64,000 bases of DNA, taken from the NCBI GenBank assembly GCA_014762625.1, contig JABURQ010000098.1, forward strand, positions 47,438 through 111,437, given 5' to 3'. The notes under the pieces are model-generated. The model saw only the letters and a program-made list of their open reading frames with translations. It was not told the origin of the DNA and ran no database searches. Of the stretch, positions 27,259-35,591 are shown one piece after another; position 1 is the first letter of the stretch, and every line of letters starts with the position of its first letter. The position numbers were made by a program, and so were the translations under genes. The stretch comes from Planctomycetaceae bacterium. Lineage in GTDB: Bacteria; Planctomycetota; Planctomycetia; Planctomycetales; Planctomycetaceae.

Positions 27259-29763
27259 TCATTCACCCGAATTGAAGGCCGGTTCGGCAATATTATTTTC
27301 ATCGACCAGCCACGGCGTCCATAAAAGCCGGACGTCATCGATGCGGATGTCGCTTTTGCGAGGGGAGACTTCGAGTTCTTCAAGTTGGAGTTGTTCGGGG
27401 TCCCAATGATCCTCCAGGCTTTGTATTTCGTCTTGGAGTTCCTGTTCGAGCGACTTGGCATCTTTTTTCAGCGTGGAAACTTTTTCTTTGGCTCGTTCGA
27501 CGTCATCGGCTTGTGCCGAGGTTCGAGTGAGGCTTCGCGCGGAGGTGGTCGCCTTGGAAACATTCGTTCTCGATCCGATTTTGCGTCCGAAAAACGCTCC
27601 CAGTAAGGTCGAGCCGATACTCAGATAGGAATCGGATTTCGCTTTTTCGTATTGTGATTGTTCCCTTTTGACGGCGGCTTCCGCGCGCTCGATGCGATCC
27701 TGCAGGGAGGCCATCCGGGACTCATATTTTTTGCGAAGTTTTTCGACCTCCAAATCCCGACGTTCCGTGACCGCCTGACGAATCCGCACACGAAAGTCAC
27801 CTTCCGTTTCTCCCGGTTCGGAATAAAGTTTCAGATCCGAACATTTCCAGACTCGCACGCGTTCCGTTTCATAGAATTCGGCTTTCAGGCGAGATTCCCA
27901 TTTTTTCAGATTCGTTTTGTTGAGCAGTTTGAGGGGGACATCGGCAAACGTTGCCTGAGCGTGCGGTTCATCCGCAAACTGAAATTGATAAGGATCGACG
28001 AGGGTCGCTTCCTCCCAGTCTGGATCGGTGAGATTGTCTGAAAGTTCCTGCATCAGCCCTGATTTCCGCCAACCGTCAACTTGGTAAGTCGCACGCACGA
28101 AATGCAGTTCTCCGGTTCCCAACATCATCGGCCGATAGACCAGTCGGCTTGTCTCGGAGATGGGTTGAGAGAGATCGAGGAACACTTCTTTCACATGTTC
28201 GGGAACGACCGGACGTGAGGAGGCCGCCAAAGGTGAGATTTTCGGGGCGGGTCGCGCCTCGGCTTTGGTCGATGCGGGAACGTGTCCCGGTGGTACGTGC
28301 GAGACCTGTTCTTTCGGCGCGGGACGAAGCGGATCCATCAAGGTTTTGATCTGTTGCCGGGTGAGCGGGCCGCGGAGGTAGGAGAGAGCCCAGCGTGTCT
28401 GAAAGGTGACGGGACGGTTTTCGTGAACGTTATTCATCAGAAACACACGCCGTCCCAGACCGGCGAGCGTTGCTTCCATTTCGGACTTGTTGAATTCTTG
28501 TCCCGCTTGGATGGAAGCTCCTTCGAGCCCTTCCAGAACGCGGGCCTTGTCCCGTTCGGTCTGTAGCCGCCCGAGGAACCAGGTCCCTGTATTGGAGAGA
28601 CCTTTGTAATCGAGATCGACGGGGTTCTGCGTTGCGAGGACACATCCCAGACCGTAAGCGCGGGCCTGTTTCAGCAGCGTCAACATCGGGGTCTTGGAGG
28701 GAGGGTCTCGCGTGGGAGGAAAGTAGCCGTACACTTCGTCCATATAGAGAATTGCCCGCAGACTCGATGTGCCCGGCTGCGTTCTGGCCCAGGTGAGGAT
28801 TTCGTTGAGGAGAATCGTGACGAAGAACATTCGCTCCGGGTCGGAAAGATGGGCAATCGACAGGATCGATAGACGAGGCTTGCCTTCCGGAGTGTAGAGC
28901 AGTCGTTTGATGTCGAGCGGCTCGCCCTCCAGCCAACTGGCGAATGTCGGTGAGGCGAGCAGATTATTGAGGGTCATCGCCAATTCGGTGCGATCTTTGG
29001 GGGGATAAAACGTTTCCAGGTCGAGAACGCCGACCGAATTAAACGGTGGATTTTGAATTTGTTTGATCAGGGACGGAATATCCATGTCCCGCCCGGCCAG
29101 CCACGACGCCTGCAAAATATTCGAGATCAGAATATGTTCGCGGCTGTTGAGCGGGTCTGCCTCGATCCGGATCAGCGCGAGGATTCCGGAAGCGGCGGAC
29201 GAAACCCGTTCCCGAAGGGCTTCCATATCGTTGAGGATTTTGGGATCCGGGGCCGCGAAAGATCGAAGCACCGTAATTGGAATACCGGCGGTACTTCCGG
29301 GAGTGTAAATCGCCATCTCCACCGCATCTCGAAACCGCTGGATCCGCGCGGGGGATTGCCCCCAGGCCGCTAATCCTTCACGCCACAGAGTCGCCGTTTT
29401 CTGAGCGTATTCCTCGGGAGATAAACCTTCGCGGGCAGCTTCGCTTTCATCGATCCATGGTCGAAAATCGTCGGGTTTCAGCTTTGGGAAGGTGAGAAAG
29501 ATATTGCCGAGATCGCCTTTTGGATCGATGGCGATCACCGGGATATTGTCGATGGCGGCCTCTTCCAGCAGAGACAAACAGAGCCCCGTTTTTCCGCTCC
29601 CCGTCATTCCGACACAGACGGCGTGTGTGGTGAGATCCTTGGAGTCGTACAGGACCAAATCTTCCCGACAGTGTTCATTCTGGAGGTCGTATTCTTTGCC
29701 GAGATAGAAGGCTCCCAGTTTTTCGTATTCGGGTAACGCGGTTTTCACGAGTGATGATCTCAT
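27259..29763 (-). CDS. HerA/FtsK-like ATP-binding protein with C-terminal coiled coil
   Basis: 834 residues. Walker A GMTGSGKT is at 52-59 and Walker B AILYMDEVYGYFPP near residue 345; LATQNPVDLDYKGLSNTGTWFLG (given in part) matches the sensor region of HerA/TraG-type hexameric motor ATPases. The C-terminal third (about 640-810) is coiled coil interrupted by a small Gly-rich hydrophobic stretch (LSIGSTLLGAFFGRKIGS). HerA-type ATPases translocate DNA, commonly with NurA; neither NurA nor a nuclease gene is adjacent. It is a single-gene unit, divergent from the ECF sigma gene. Its substrate is unknown. Confidence 0.85.
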   Translation of the reverse strand: MRSSLVKTALPEYEKLGAFYLGKEYDLQNEHCREDLVLYDSKDLTTHAVCVGMTGSGKTGLCLSLLEEAAIDNIPVIAIDPKGDLGNIFLTFPKLKPDDFRPWIDESEAAREGLSPEEYAQKTATLWREGLAAWGQSPARIQRFRDAVEMAIYTPGSTAGIPITVLRSFAAPDPKILNDMEALRERVSSAASGILALIRIEADPLNSREHILISNILQASWLAGRDMDIPSLIKQIQNPPFNSVGVLDLETFYPPKDRTELAMTLNNLLASPTFASWLEGEPLDIKRLLYTPEGKPRLSILSIAHLSDPERMFFVTILLNEILTWARTQPGTSSLRAILYMDEVYGYFPPTRDPPSKTPMLTLLKQARAYGLGCVLATQNPVDLDYKGLSNTGTWFLGRLQTERDKARVLEGLEGASIQAGQEFNKSEMEATLAGLGRRVFLMNNVHENRPVTFQTRWALSYLRGPLTRQQIKTLMDPLRPAPKEQVSHVPPGHVPASTKAEARPAPKISPLAASSRPVVPEHVKEVFLDLSQPISETSRLVYRPMMLGTGELHFVRATYQVDGWRKSGLMQELSDNLTDPDWEEATLVDPYQFQFADEPHAQATFADVPLKLLNKTNLKKWESRLKAEFYETERVRVWKCSDLKLYSEPGETEGDFRVRIRQAVTERRDLEVEKLRKKYESRMASLQDRIERAEAAVKREQSQYEKAKSDSYLSIGSTLLGAFFGRKIGSRTNVSKATTSARSLTRTSAQADDVERAKEKVSTLKKDAKSLEQELQDEIQSLEDHWDPEQLQLEELEVSPRKSDIRIDDVRLLWTPWLVDENNIAEPAFNSGE

Positions 29764-29960
29764 ACAGGACGGGATGAATGGAAAAGGATGATCTGTTGAT
29801 TCTGGTAGGAAGTCACTGCGGTGTCCAGTATCGAAATCTCAAACATCCGAATTGTCATCTGGTCGGGAGAAAATTGTCGCCGCATGAAAAATACTATCCG
29901 AATTCGACCGGAGGTTCGTTATGCTGAAACGTCACAATTTTTAGTAATGAGTGTAATGTT

Positions 29961-30578
29961 ATGTCCGAAAAAGACGGTTCAATCATCTTTTCGCTGCTGA
30001 ATCGGGCTCGGGAAGGCGATGACGCCGCCCGCGATGAGTTATTTGAGAAATGTCGAGCCTATGTCGGCTTTATGGCGCGTTCCCAGATGGAGACCTGGAT
30101 GAATGCGAAAATAGACGCATCCGATCTCATTCAGCAGACCATGATGGACGCCCATCAGGGGTTCGATCAGTTTCGCGGTCAATCCGAGGGGGAATGGGTT
30201 GGGTGGTTGAAAAAAATACTACAACATAACGCGATCGACTTTTGCCGTCGTTACAAAGGGACCGAAAAGCGAGATGCCAATCGCGAAATTTCCTTCGCTC
30301 AGTCGCAATCGCAATCTCTCTTTCGCGGCGCGGCGGAACCGGATGCTGAAGTGGAAACTCCCAGCGAAGTAATCATGCGGAAGGAGAACGAAATTCTTCT
30401 GGCGGACGAACTCTCGAAACTCCCCGAGGATTATCAGGAAGTCATCTATTTGAGAAACATGCAGCAACTTCCGTTCAAGGAGATTGCCGATCAGATGCGG
30501 CGCTCGCAGGGAGCGGTGCAGATGCTGTGGTTACGTGCAATTAAGCAGTTGCAGGAGCAGATGCAGCATGGCGACTGA
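29961..30578 (+). CDS. ECF-type RNA polymerase sigma factor (kinase-linked)
   Basis: 205 residues. Region 2 (AREGDDAARDELFEKC ... ASDLIQQTMMDAHQGFDQFRG, parts) and region 4 (LPEDYQEVIYLRNMQQLPFKEIADQM) are clear. It lacks a long extra domain. Planctomycetes have large groups of ECF factors encoded next to Ser/Thr kinases; this one overlaps the kinase gene by 11 bases. The kinase is therefore its likely controlling partner instead of a classic anti-sigma factor (inference from context). Confidence 0.93.
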   Translation: MSEKDGSIIFSLLNRAREGDDAARDELFEKCRAYVGFMARSQMETWMNAKIDASDLIQQTMMDAHQGFDQFRGQSEGEWVGWLKKILQHNAIDFCRRYKGTEKRDANREISFAQSQSQSLFRGAAEPDAEVETPSEVIMRKENEILLADELSKLPEDYQEVIYLRNMQQLPFKEIADQMRRSQGAVQMLWLRAIKQLQEQMQHGD

Positions 30579-32244
30579 GCCTGGTGATAACCCGGCCCCT
30601 TCCGATGACGCTGACGAAGCGCTCTTCGCGCAACTGGAAGCCTATACTGAAGCCCTGCAGTCAGGCGATCGGGAAGCGTGCGAGCGGATTTTGAAAGAGT
30701 CGCCGGAGATCGAGCCGTTCCTCGGATGCCTCGGTGAACTCAATAATTTTAATGTGGTTCGTCCCGCGCGATCGTTGTCCGATATTGAAATGCCCGCTTA
30801 CGCTCCCACCCTCTCCGGCGGTTCGAGTTCTTCCTTCGGTTCTTCGATGCTTAAACCTAATCAGACGTTCGGAAAGTTTGAAATCGAAGAGGAGTTGGGG
30901 CGTGGTGGGATGGGAGTTGTCTTTCGGGCGCGTCAAACCGATCTTAAGCGAGACGTCGCGATTAAGGTGATACGGTCCCATCAACTTGCGGATGACGAGG
31001 AATTACGACGATTTCAGGTGGAAGCGCAGGCGGCCGCCCGTTTGAAACATCCCAACATCGTTGCCGTTCACGAGATTGGAGACGTGGACGGTCAGCATTA
31101 TTTTGCGATGGACTACGTCACGGGAGAGACTCTCTCCGACCGCTTGAAAGCAGGTCCGTTAGACGTTGACGAGGCCGCTTCGTTGCTGATTCCAATTGCC
31201 GAGGCGGTTCATTATTTACACGGACATCAAGTCATGCACCGGGATTTGAAACCGTCTAATATTCTGCTGAACGAAGACGGGCAGCCACTGGTGACCGATT
31301 TCGGGTTGGCGCGCATCTATGGCAACGATGAAGCCCAGCAGACGCAGACTGGGGTCATCATCGGGACTCCCAGCTATATGTCTCCCGAACAGGCCGCGGG
31401 ACGGGTGAAGCTCATCACTCATCGAAGCGATATCTATTCGCTCGGGGCGATTCTCTACGAAATGTTGACCGGTCAGCCCCCTTTCAAAAAGGACAACCCG
31501 CTCGACACCATCGTGCAGGTGATCGAGCAGGAACCACAGTTACCACGCCGCTTGCGTCCGGGCCTGCCTCGGGACCTCGAAAAAATCTGTCTCAAGTGCC
31601 TGGAGAAGGATCCGGACAAGCGGTACGCCACCGCCGACGAGTTCGCGAAGGATTTGGATCGCTACCTGCGCGGAGAACACGTGCAAGCGGCGTCTCCTTC
31701 GATTGTGAATCGCGTGACTCGATGGGCGCGTCGCTTTCCCGCGAGCTCTTCGCGGTGGGCCGGTGTGTTCGCGGTCGCTTCGATTGTTCAGGGACGTTAT
31801 TGGATTAGCGGGGTCGAGAGTCAGCCTTACCACTATGAAGTGATGACCATACTGGGCGTCTGGGCGTTTGTGATCGGACTGTTTCAGTATCTGGCGAGCC
31901 ATTCCAAACTGAGATATTATCTTGAATATGCATGGGTCGCAGCGGATTCCTTACTGCTGACCTTCGTGTTGCTGAAAGTGCCGGAAGATCTGGGGCCGCT
32001 CGTGATCGGATTTCCGATGGTTGTCGTCGCTTCAGGAATGTTCTTCAACGTGCGCGTCGTCGTCTGCTCCACTTTTTTTTCCTGTCTTGGTTATGTGGGA
32101 TTGTGGCTGTGGCATCCAACGGAGCCGTTGCTTCCTCATTACGGCATTATTTTCCTGGTGACATTGGGGATTCTGGGCGCGGTGACGGCAGCGCAGGTAC
32201 GACGCGTGCGCGTCTTGAACCAGTACTATGAGTCGCGGCTATAA
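30568..32244 (+). CDS. Transmembrane Ser/Thr protein kinase
   Basis: 558 residues from the ATG at 30568. A short acidic N-terminus, then a complete kinase domain (about 104-365): GRGGMGVVF, VAIK with Lys133, HRDLKPSN with Asp226, TDFG with Asp244 and GTPSYMSPEQ. The C-terminal 190 residues hold about six helices (for example WAGVFAVASIV, MTILGVWAFVIGLFQYLA, SLLLTFVLL, IIFLVTLGILGAVTAAQV) and no recognised extracellular sensor domain. It overlaps the sigma factor gene by 11 bases, so the two are probably translated together. An in-frame opening at 30484 lies inside the sigma gene and is not used. Confidence 0.94.
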   Translation: MATEPGDNPAPSDDADEALFAQLEAYTEALQSGDREACERILKESPEIEPFLGCLGELNNFNVVRPARSLSDIEMPAYAPTLSGGSSSSFGSSMLKPNQTFGKFEIEEELGRGGMGVVFRARQTDLKRDVAIKVIRSHQLADDEELRRFQVEAQAAARLKHPNIVAVHEIGDVDGQHYFAMDYVTGETLSDRLKAGPLDVDEAASLLIPIAEAVHYLHGHQVMHRDLKPSNILLNEDGQPLVTDFGLARIYGNDEAQQTQTGVIIGTPSYMSPEQAAGRVKLITHRSDIYSLGAILYEMLTGQPPFKKDNPLDTIVQVIEQEPQLPRRLRPGLPRDLEKICLKCLEKDPDKRYATADEFAKDLDRYLRGEHVQAASPSIVNRVTRWARRFPASSSRWAGVFAVASIVQGRYWISGVESQPYHYEVMTILGVWAFVIGLFQYLASHSKLRYYLEYAWVAADSLLLTFVLLKVPEDLGPLVIGFPMVVVASGMFFNVRVVVCSTFFSCLGYVGLWLWHPTEPLLPHYGIIFLVTLGILGAVTAAQVRRVRVLNQYYESRL

Positions 32245-32287
32245 GAGAGAATTGGCGTCTGAAATCGCACTTCGCGGATAGAGAAGC

Positions 32288-32476
32288 CTACGAATAGTCT
32301 TTGAAGGTTTCGTAGCCCATATAGCCGATGAGACCGGCTCCGATTAGAAACATGATGTCGAGAACAATCTGGCGGCCGTAGGGAATGGCGATCGCTAGAT
32401 CGAGGGCGGCACTGACGCCGACAATTCCTGCCAGAACCAGCGCGACAATTACAAGATATCTCGAAACATTCGACAT
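32288..32476 (-). CDS. Small membrane protein
   Basis: 62 residues with two hydrophobic segments (LVIVALVLAGIVGVSAALDLAI, in part; IVLDIMFLIGAGLIGYMGY). No family is recognised. It is short, but the composition and two-helix layout support a real gene; it faces the kinase gene with no room for another product. Confidence 0.55.
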   Translation of the reverse strand: MSNVSRYLVIVALVLAGIVGVSAALDLAIAIPYGRQIVLDIMFLIGAGLIGYMGYETFKDYS

Positions 32477-32661
32477 TCAGCCGTTCCGATCGTCTTCGGG
32501 CTTAATGACTAAACAAATCCAGTAGACTCAACAAGTTTCGTCAACGTGCATGAGTATAGAACAGAGCGGGGTCCCGAATCCACCCCTCATTCCAGAAACC
32601 AGCACGAATCAGTTCCCTTGACCGATTCAGCCCCTATAACCGGACCCGAGTTTCAGGCCTC

Positions 32662-33069
32662 TCAGGGTTGGCAAAGTTCCACCACGTAACCATCGGGATC
32701 CTGCAAAAACAATTGGATGGCTCCGTCGGGACGAGACTTCGGCTCGGAAACAATCTTCGCCGCGGCCGATTTGGCTGCCTTAAAACAGCTTTGAACATCC
32801 TCGACCAGAAAGGCAAAGTGGTGATTTCGAGTGGTCGCTTCACCCGGCCGAATTTCTCCCGCCGGTCCAGAAATCTGATGTTCGAGAATCAGATGAATCT
32901 GTGTGTCGCCTGCCTGGAACCATTTTCCCGCAAAAGAAAAATCAGGACGGGGGACATCCTCCATTCCCAGTAACCCGCAATAAAATTCCTTGGAAGCTTC
33001 CAGATCTTTCACGACCAGTGTCACGTGATCGAGCGCTTTGACCTGAATAGGAGTCGTCATTTCGTTCAT
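32662..33069 (-). CDS. VOC (glyoxalase/dioxygenase fold) protein
   Basis: 135 residues, one VOC domain with two beta-alpha-beta-beta-beta modules: VKALDHVTLVVKDLEASKEF at the start, GDTQIHLIL, RNHHFAFLVEDV and DPDGYVVELCQ at the end. The candidate metal ligands are His15, the HLIL and HHF histidines and the last Glu. The reaction cannot be told. A second ATG three codons in is equally possible. It follows the SDR gene at 33163 in the same direction, with a hairpin between them. Confidence 0.88.
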   Translation of the reverse strand: MNEMTTPIQVKALDHVTLVVKDLEASKEFYCGLLGMEDVPRPDFSFAGKWFQAGDTQIHLILEHQISGPAGEIRPGEATTRNHHFAFLVEDVQSCFKAAKSAAAKIVSEPKSRPDGAIQLFLQDPDGYVVELCQP

Positions 33070-33104
33070 GGGATCATGATTCCTGTGGTGTGGAAACGTT
33101 GGTA

Positions 33105-33137
33105 GGTTCGTTTGATCTTGACTCGACCGAACGAACC
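33105..33137 (-). other. Hairpin between SDR and VOC genes
   Basis: GGTTCGTT (33105-33112) and AACGAACC (33130-33137) are perfect inverted repeats with a 17-base loop. No T tract follows on the minus strand, so it is either a weak terminator of the SDR gene or a regulatory element in the VOC leader. Confidence 0.45.
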
Positions 33138-33162
33138 TCGAAGGTCTACTGGTTGCCGTCTT

Positions 33163-33885
33163 TTAGATAAAGGACGCCGAAGTGGGGGTGATGATCAGTT
33201 CCGGAACGCGGGCTCGCGGCGGCAAGCAAGCGACCATGACGGCTGTCGCGGCGACATCCTCTGGTTGCAGGATGCGTGCGCGATGCTCGGCGGTGACGGG
33301 CGTCGGGCGGTCATCGAGAATCGGAGTTTCCACTTCACCCGGATGGATATTGGTGACGCGGATTTTGTTTTCGTGCTCCTCTTCACCGACCGTCATTCCC
33401 AACGCACGCATAGCATACTTCGAGGCATTGTACGCCAGGCCTCCCAGAGGATTCGATCGGACCCCGGAAATCGAACAGATATTGATGATCACGCCGTCTT
33501 GGCGTTCGCGCATCTGCGGCAACACAAAATGAACGCAATTGTAAGCCCCGGTGGCATTGATCTGGATCAGTTTGTCCCAGTCGTCGGGATCGAGTTCGGA
33601 GACGCGACGTTTTTGAATGTTGGCACCAGCAGAGTTCACCAGGATATCGATGGGACCCAGTTCCTGAGCGGCCCATTCGAATAATTCCTCGACGCTCTCA
33701 CGATCGGACACATCGCAGGCATGATATTTGAAGTTGGTACCTTCCGCGGTCTCTTTGAGCTTTTCTTCCCGTCGTCCGGTGATGGCAACCTGGCATCCCA
33801 GGTCGGCGAGTCCGTGCGCAATCGCGGCTCCGATTCCCGTCGCTCCTCCCGTAATGAGGGCCGTTTTCCCTTCGAGTGTGGACAT
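33163..33885 (-). CDS. Short-chain dehydrogenase/reductase (SDR)
   Basis: 240 residues, classical SDR. The NAD(P)-binding TGGATGIG is near residue 12, NSAGAN near residue 83, and the catalytic Ser (NICSISG) and YNASK. The ending PELIITPTSASFI matches SDRs annotated as serine 3-dehydrogenase-like. The substrate is unknown. It is followed by the VOC gene on the same strand. Confidence 0.92.
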   Translation of the reverse strand: MSTLEGKTALITGGATGIGAAIAHGLADLGCQVAITGRREEKLKETAEGTNFKYHACDVSDRESVEELFEWAAQELGPIDILVNSAGANIQKRRVSELDPDDWDKLIQINATGAYNCVHFVLPQMRERQDGVIINICSISGVRSNPLGGLAYNASKYAMRALGMTVGEEEHENKIRVTNIHPGEVETPILDDRPTPVTAEHRARILQPEDVAATAVMVACLPPRARVPELIITPTSASFI

Positions 33886-33999
33886 TTTCTTTCCTCGTAT
33901 CTGGCGGCATCGTCTATGTGGATGAATTCAAAATACGCTGGACTCATCATACCGCTGGGACGAGCCCGATGCGAGCAGGCAAGAGTGACTCCAGAACGA

Positions 34000-35403
34000 T
34001 CACATGTTTGTTTTCGCGTCGGCTGCTTCCCCGAGCATTTTTCCCAGTGAGTCGTTCAAGGCGTGATCGTGCTCGTGATTTTGCGCGTAAATCCGGAAAA
34101 TCAGAAAACTGGTCGGGACGGATCGAAACAGTTCATCGTCGAGCAGTTCCTGAGCTTCACCGTAGGCAGGGTCGATGAGATAATTTTGTCCTCCGGCGGG
34201 GAGTCGACCACTGGGACGATGATAGTGTCGGGCCACATCAACTTTGAGGGGGATATCGCTGATGGCCTGCGGCAATCGCTCGCGAACCCTTTTTTCGACA
34301 ATGTCGGGTTCCGAGAAAATCGACATCTGCTCGGCGGCTCCGGTATGAAAATACATCGATTTTTCGCACGCCATTTTCCAGCCGAGTTCGCGACAGAGAA
34401 TCTTGTTCCAACGCTCGCCGATCTTTCGTTTGCGTTCATCCTCGCTGTCGGCCCAGCGTTGAACATCCACGAGAAACGTCGATTCGGTCAGCTTGCGATA
34501 GGCGTCGAGATGCTCCAATGGATTGCCGGGGAAGAGATTCTGCATGATCTCGCCGAACACATCGCCCAAAGAGAGATCGAGGGAGCGGACAGTCCGGTGA
34601 AAGTAAATCGATCGAAACAGGTTGGCACGGGTTTCGATAAAATTAATCAGTGTCGAGAGGCCGCGCACGTGGATCGTCAGTCCCGCTGGAGTGAAGAAGC
34701 TGTAGTGTAACAAGCGGGAAAGATCGAACGCCCGGAGCGAGTACCCGGTCATGTAGGCATCACGCAACACGAAGTCCATATTATCGACTGTGTAAATTCC
34801 GCTGAATAAAGCTCTCAGTTTCCTCAGCCAGTCGGGCTGTCCTTCGTGATCATCGCGACTTTTCGGGCGGCGGATCAACCAGGAAATCTGACGCGGTTCG
34901 AGTTCTTCCAGCGGTTGCATTTCTCCGCGAGGATTCCGACGGATACGACGCAGCAAGTCGCCCAGTTCATGTTCGATAATGTGCGCCCCGATGTCTTCAT
35001 GCGTCAGATGAAATTGATCGAGGTAGTGATCGTCGAAGAAGTGGCCGAACGGACCGTGCCCGACATCGTGAAGGAGCGCCGCCATCCGGACCAGACTTTC
35101 GACATACGCTCTCGACGGAACATTGTCGCAGGATTCGACGAGCGAATCGTACCAGTGCTCCATCACGCGCGACGCCAGATGCATCGCTCCGAGAACGTGC
35201 TGAAAACGCATATGTTCGGCGGACGGGAAAACCCACCAGGCGGTTTGCAATTGGTGAATCTGTCGCAATCGTTGAACCCAGGGATGGTCGATAATTTCCT
35301 GCTCGGAAACTTCTCCCTCAGGTAAAGCGGATTTCGAAACGAACGGGATGTATCCGTGAATCGGATCGTGGATCAGGCTTTCGACATTAAAATCGCGGAC
35401 CAT
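34000..35403 (-). CDS. HD-domain phosphohydrolase (dNTPase/SAMHD1-like)
   Basis: About 467 residues. The HD motif is complete: H69 (RFQHVLGAMHLA), H112D113 in LLHDVGHGPFGH and a distal Asp in DNMDFVLRDA. This layout matches the YdhJ/SAMHD1-like phosphohydrolases that cleave dNTPs or related nucleotides. The start is the ATG at 35403 behind GGAAG; a TTG four codons upstream lies at the same ribosome site. It stands alone, divergent from trkH. Confidence 0.92.
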   Translation of the reverse strand: MVRDFNVESLIHDPIHGYIPFVSKSALPEGEVSEQEIIDHPWVQRLRQIHQLQTAWWVFPSAEHMRFQHVLGAMHLASRVMEHWYDSLVESCDNVPSRAYVESLVRMAALLHDVGHGPFGHFFDDHYLDQFHLTHEDIGAHIIEHELGDLLRRIRRNPRGEMQPLEELEPRQISWLIRRPKSRDDHEGQPDWLRKLRALFSGIYTVDNMDFVLRDAYMTGYSLRAFDLSRLLHYSFFTPAGLTIHVRGLSTLINFIETRANLFRSIYFHRTVRSLDLSLGDVFGEIMQNLFPGNPLEHLDAYRKLTESTFLVDVQRWADSEDERKRKIGERWNKILCRELGWKMACEKSMYFHTGAAEQMSIFSEPDIVEKRVRERLPQAISDIPLKVDVARHYHRPSGRLPAGGQNYLIDPAYGEAQELLDDELFRSVPTSFLIFRIYAQNHEHDHALNDSLGKMLGEAADAKTNM

Positions 35404-35591
35404 ATCAACTTCCAATGGTGGCTCTGGGGGGAACTGACAGCGGTCCGATGATAACGAATGAGCCCCTCATCCGGATAGTTAAGTTCGATCTTCCCGATTC
35501 TGCCTCGATTCCAGTGATCCAGGTTCTCGACCGTGCGTATGGAATCAGGTTCTGCTAATTTGGAACCATTCTGACCGTTGAGAAATGCGAT

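Noticed and set aside
34063..34710. Plus-strand open frame opposite the HD phosphohydrolase gene
   Set aside because: Antisense to a complete HD motif gene; no domain or signal seen.
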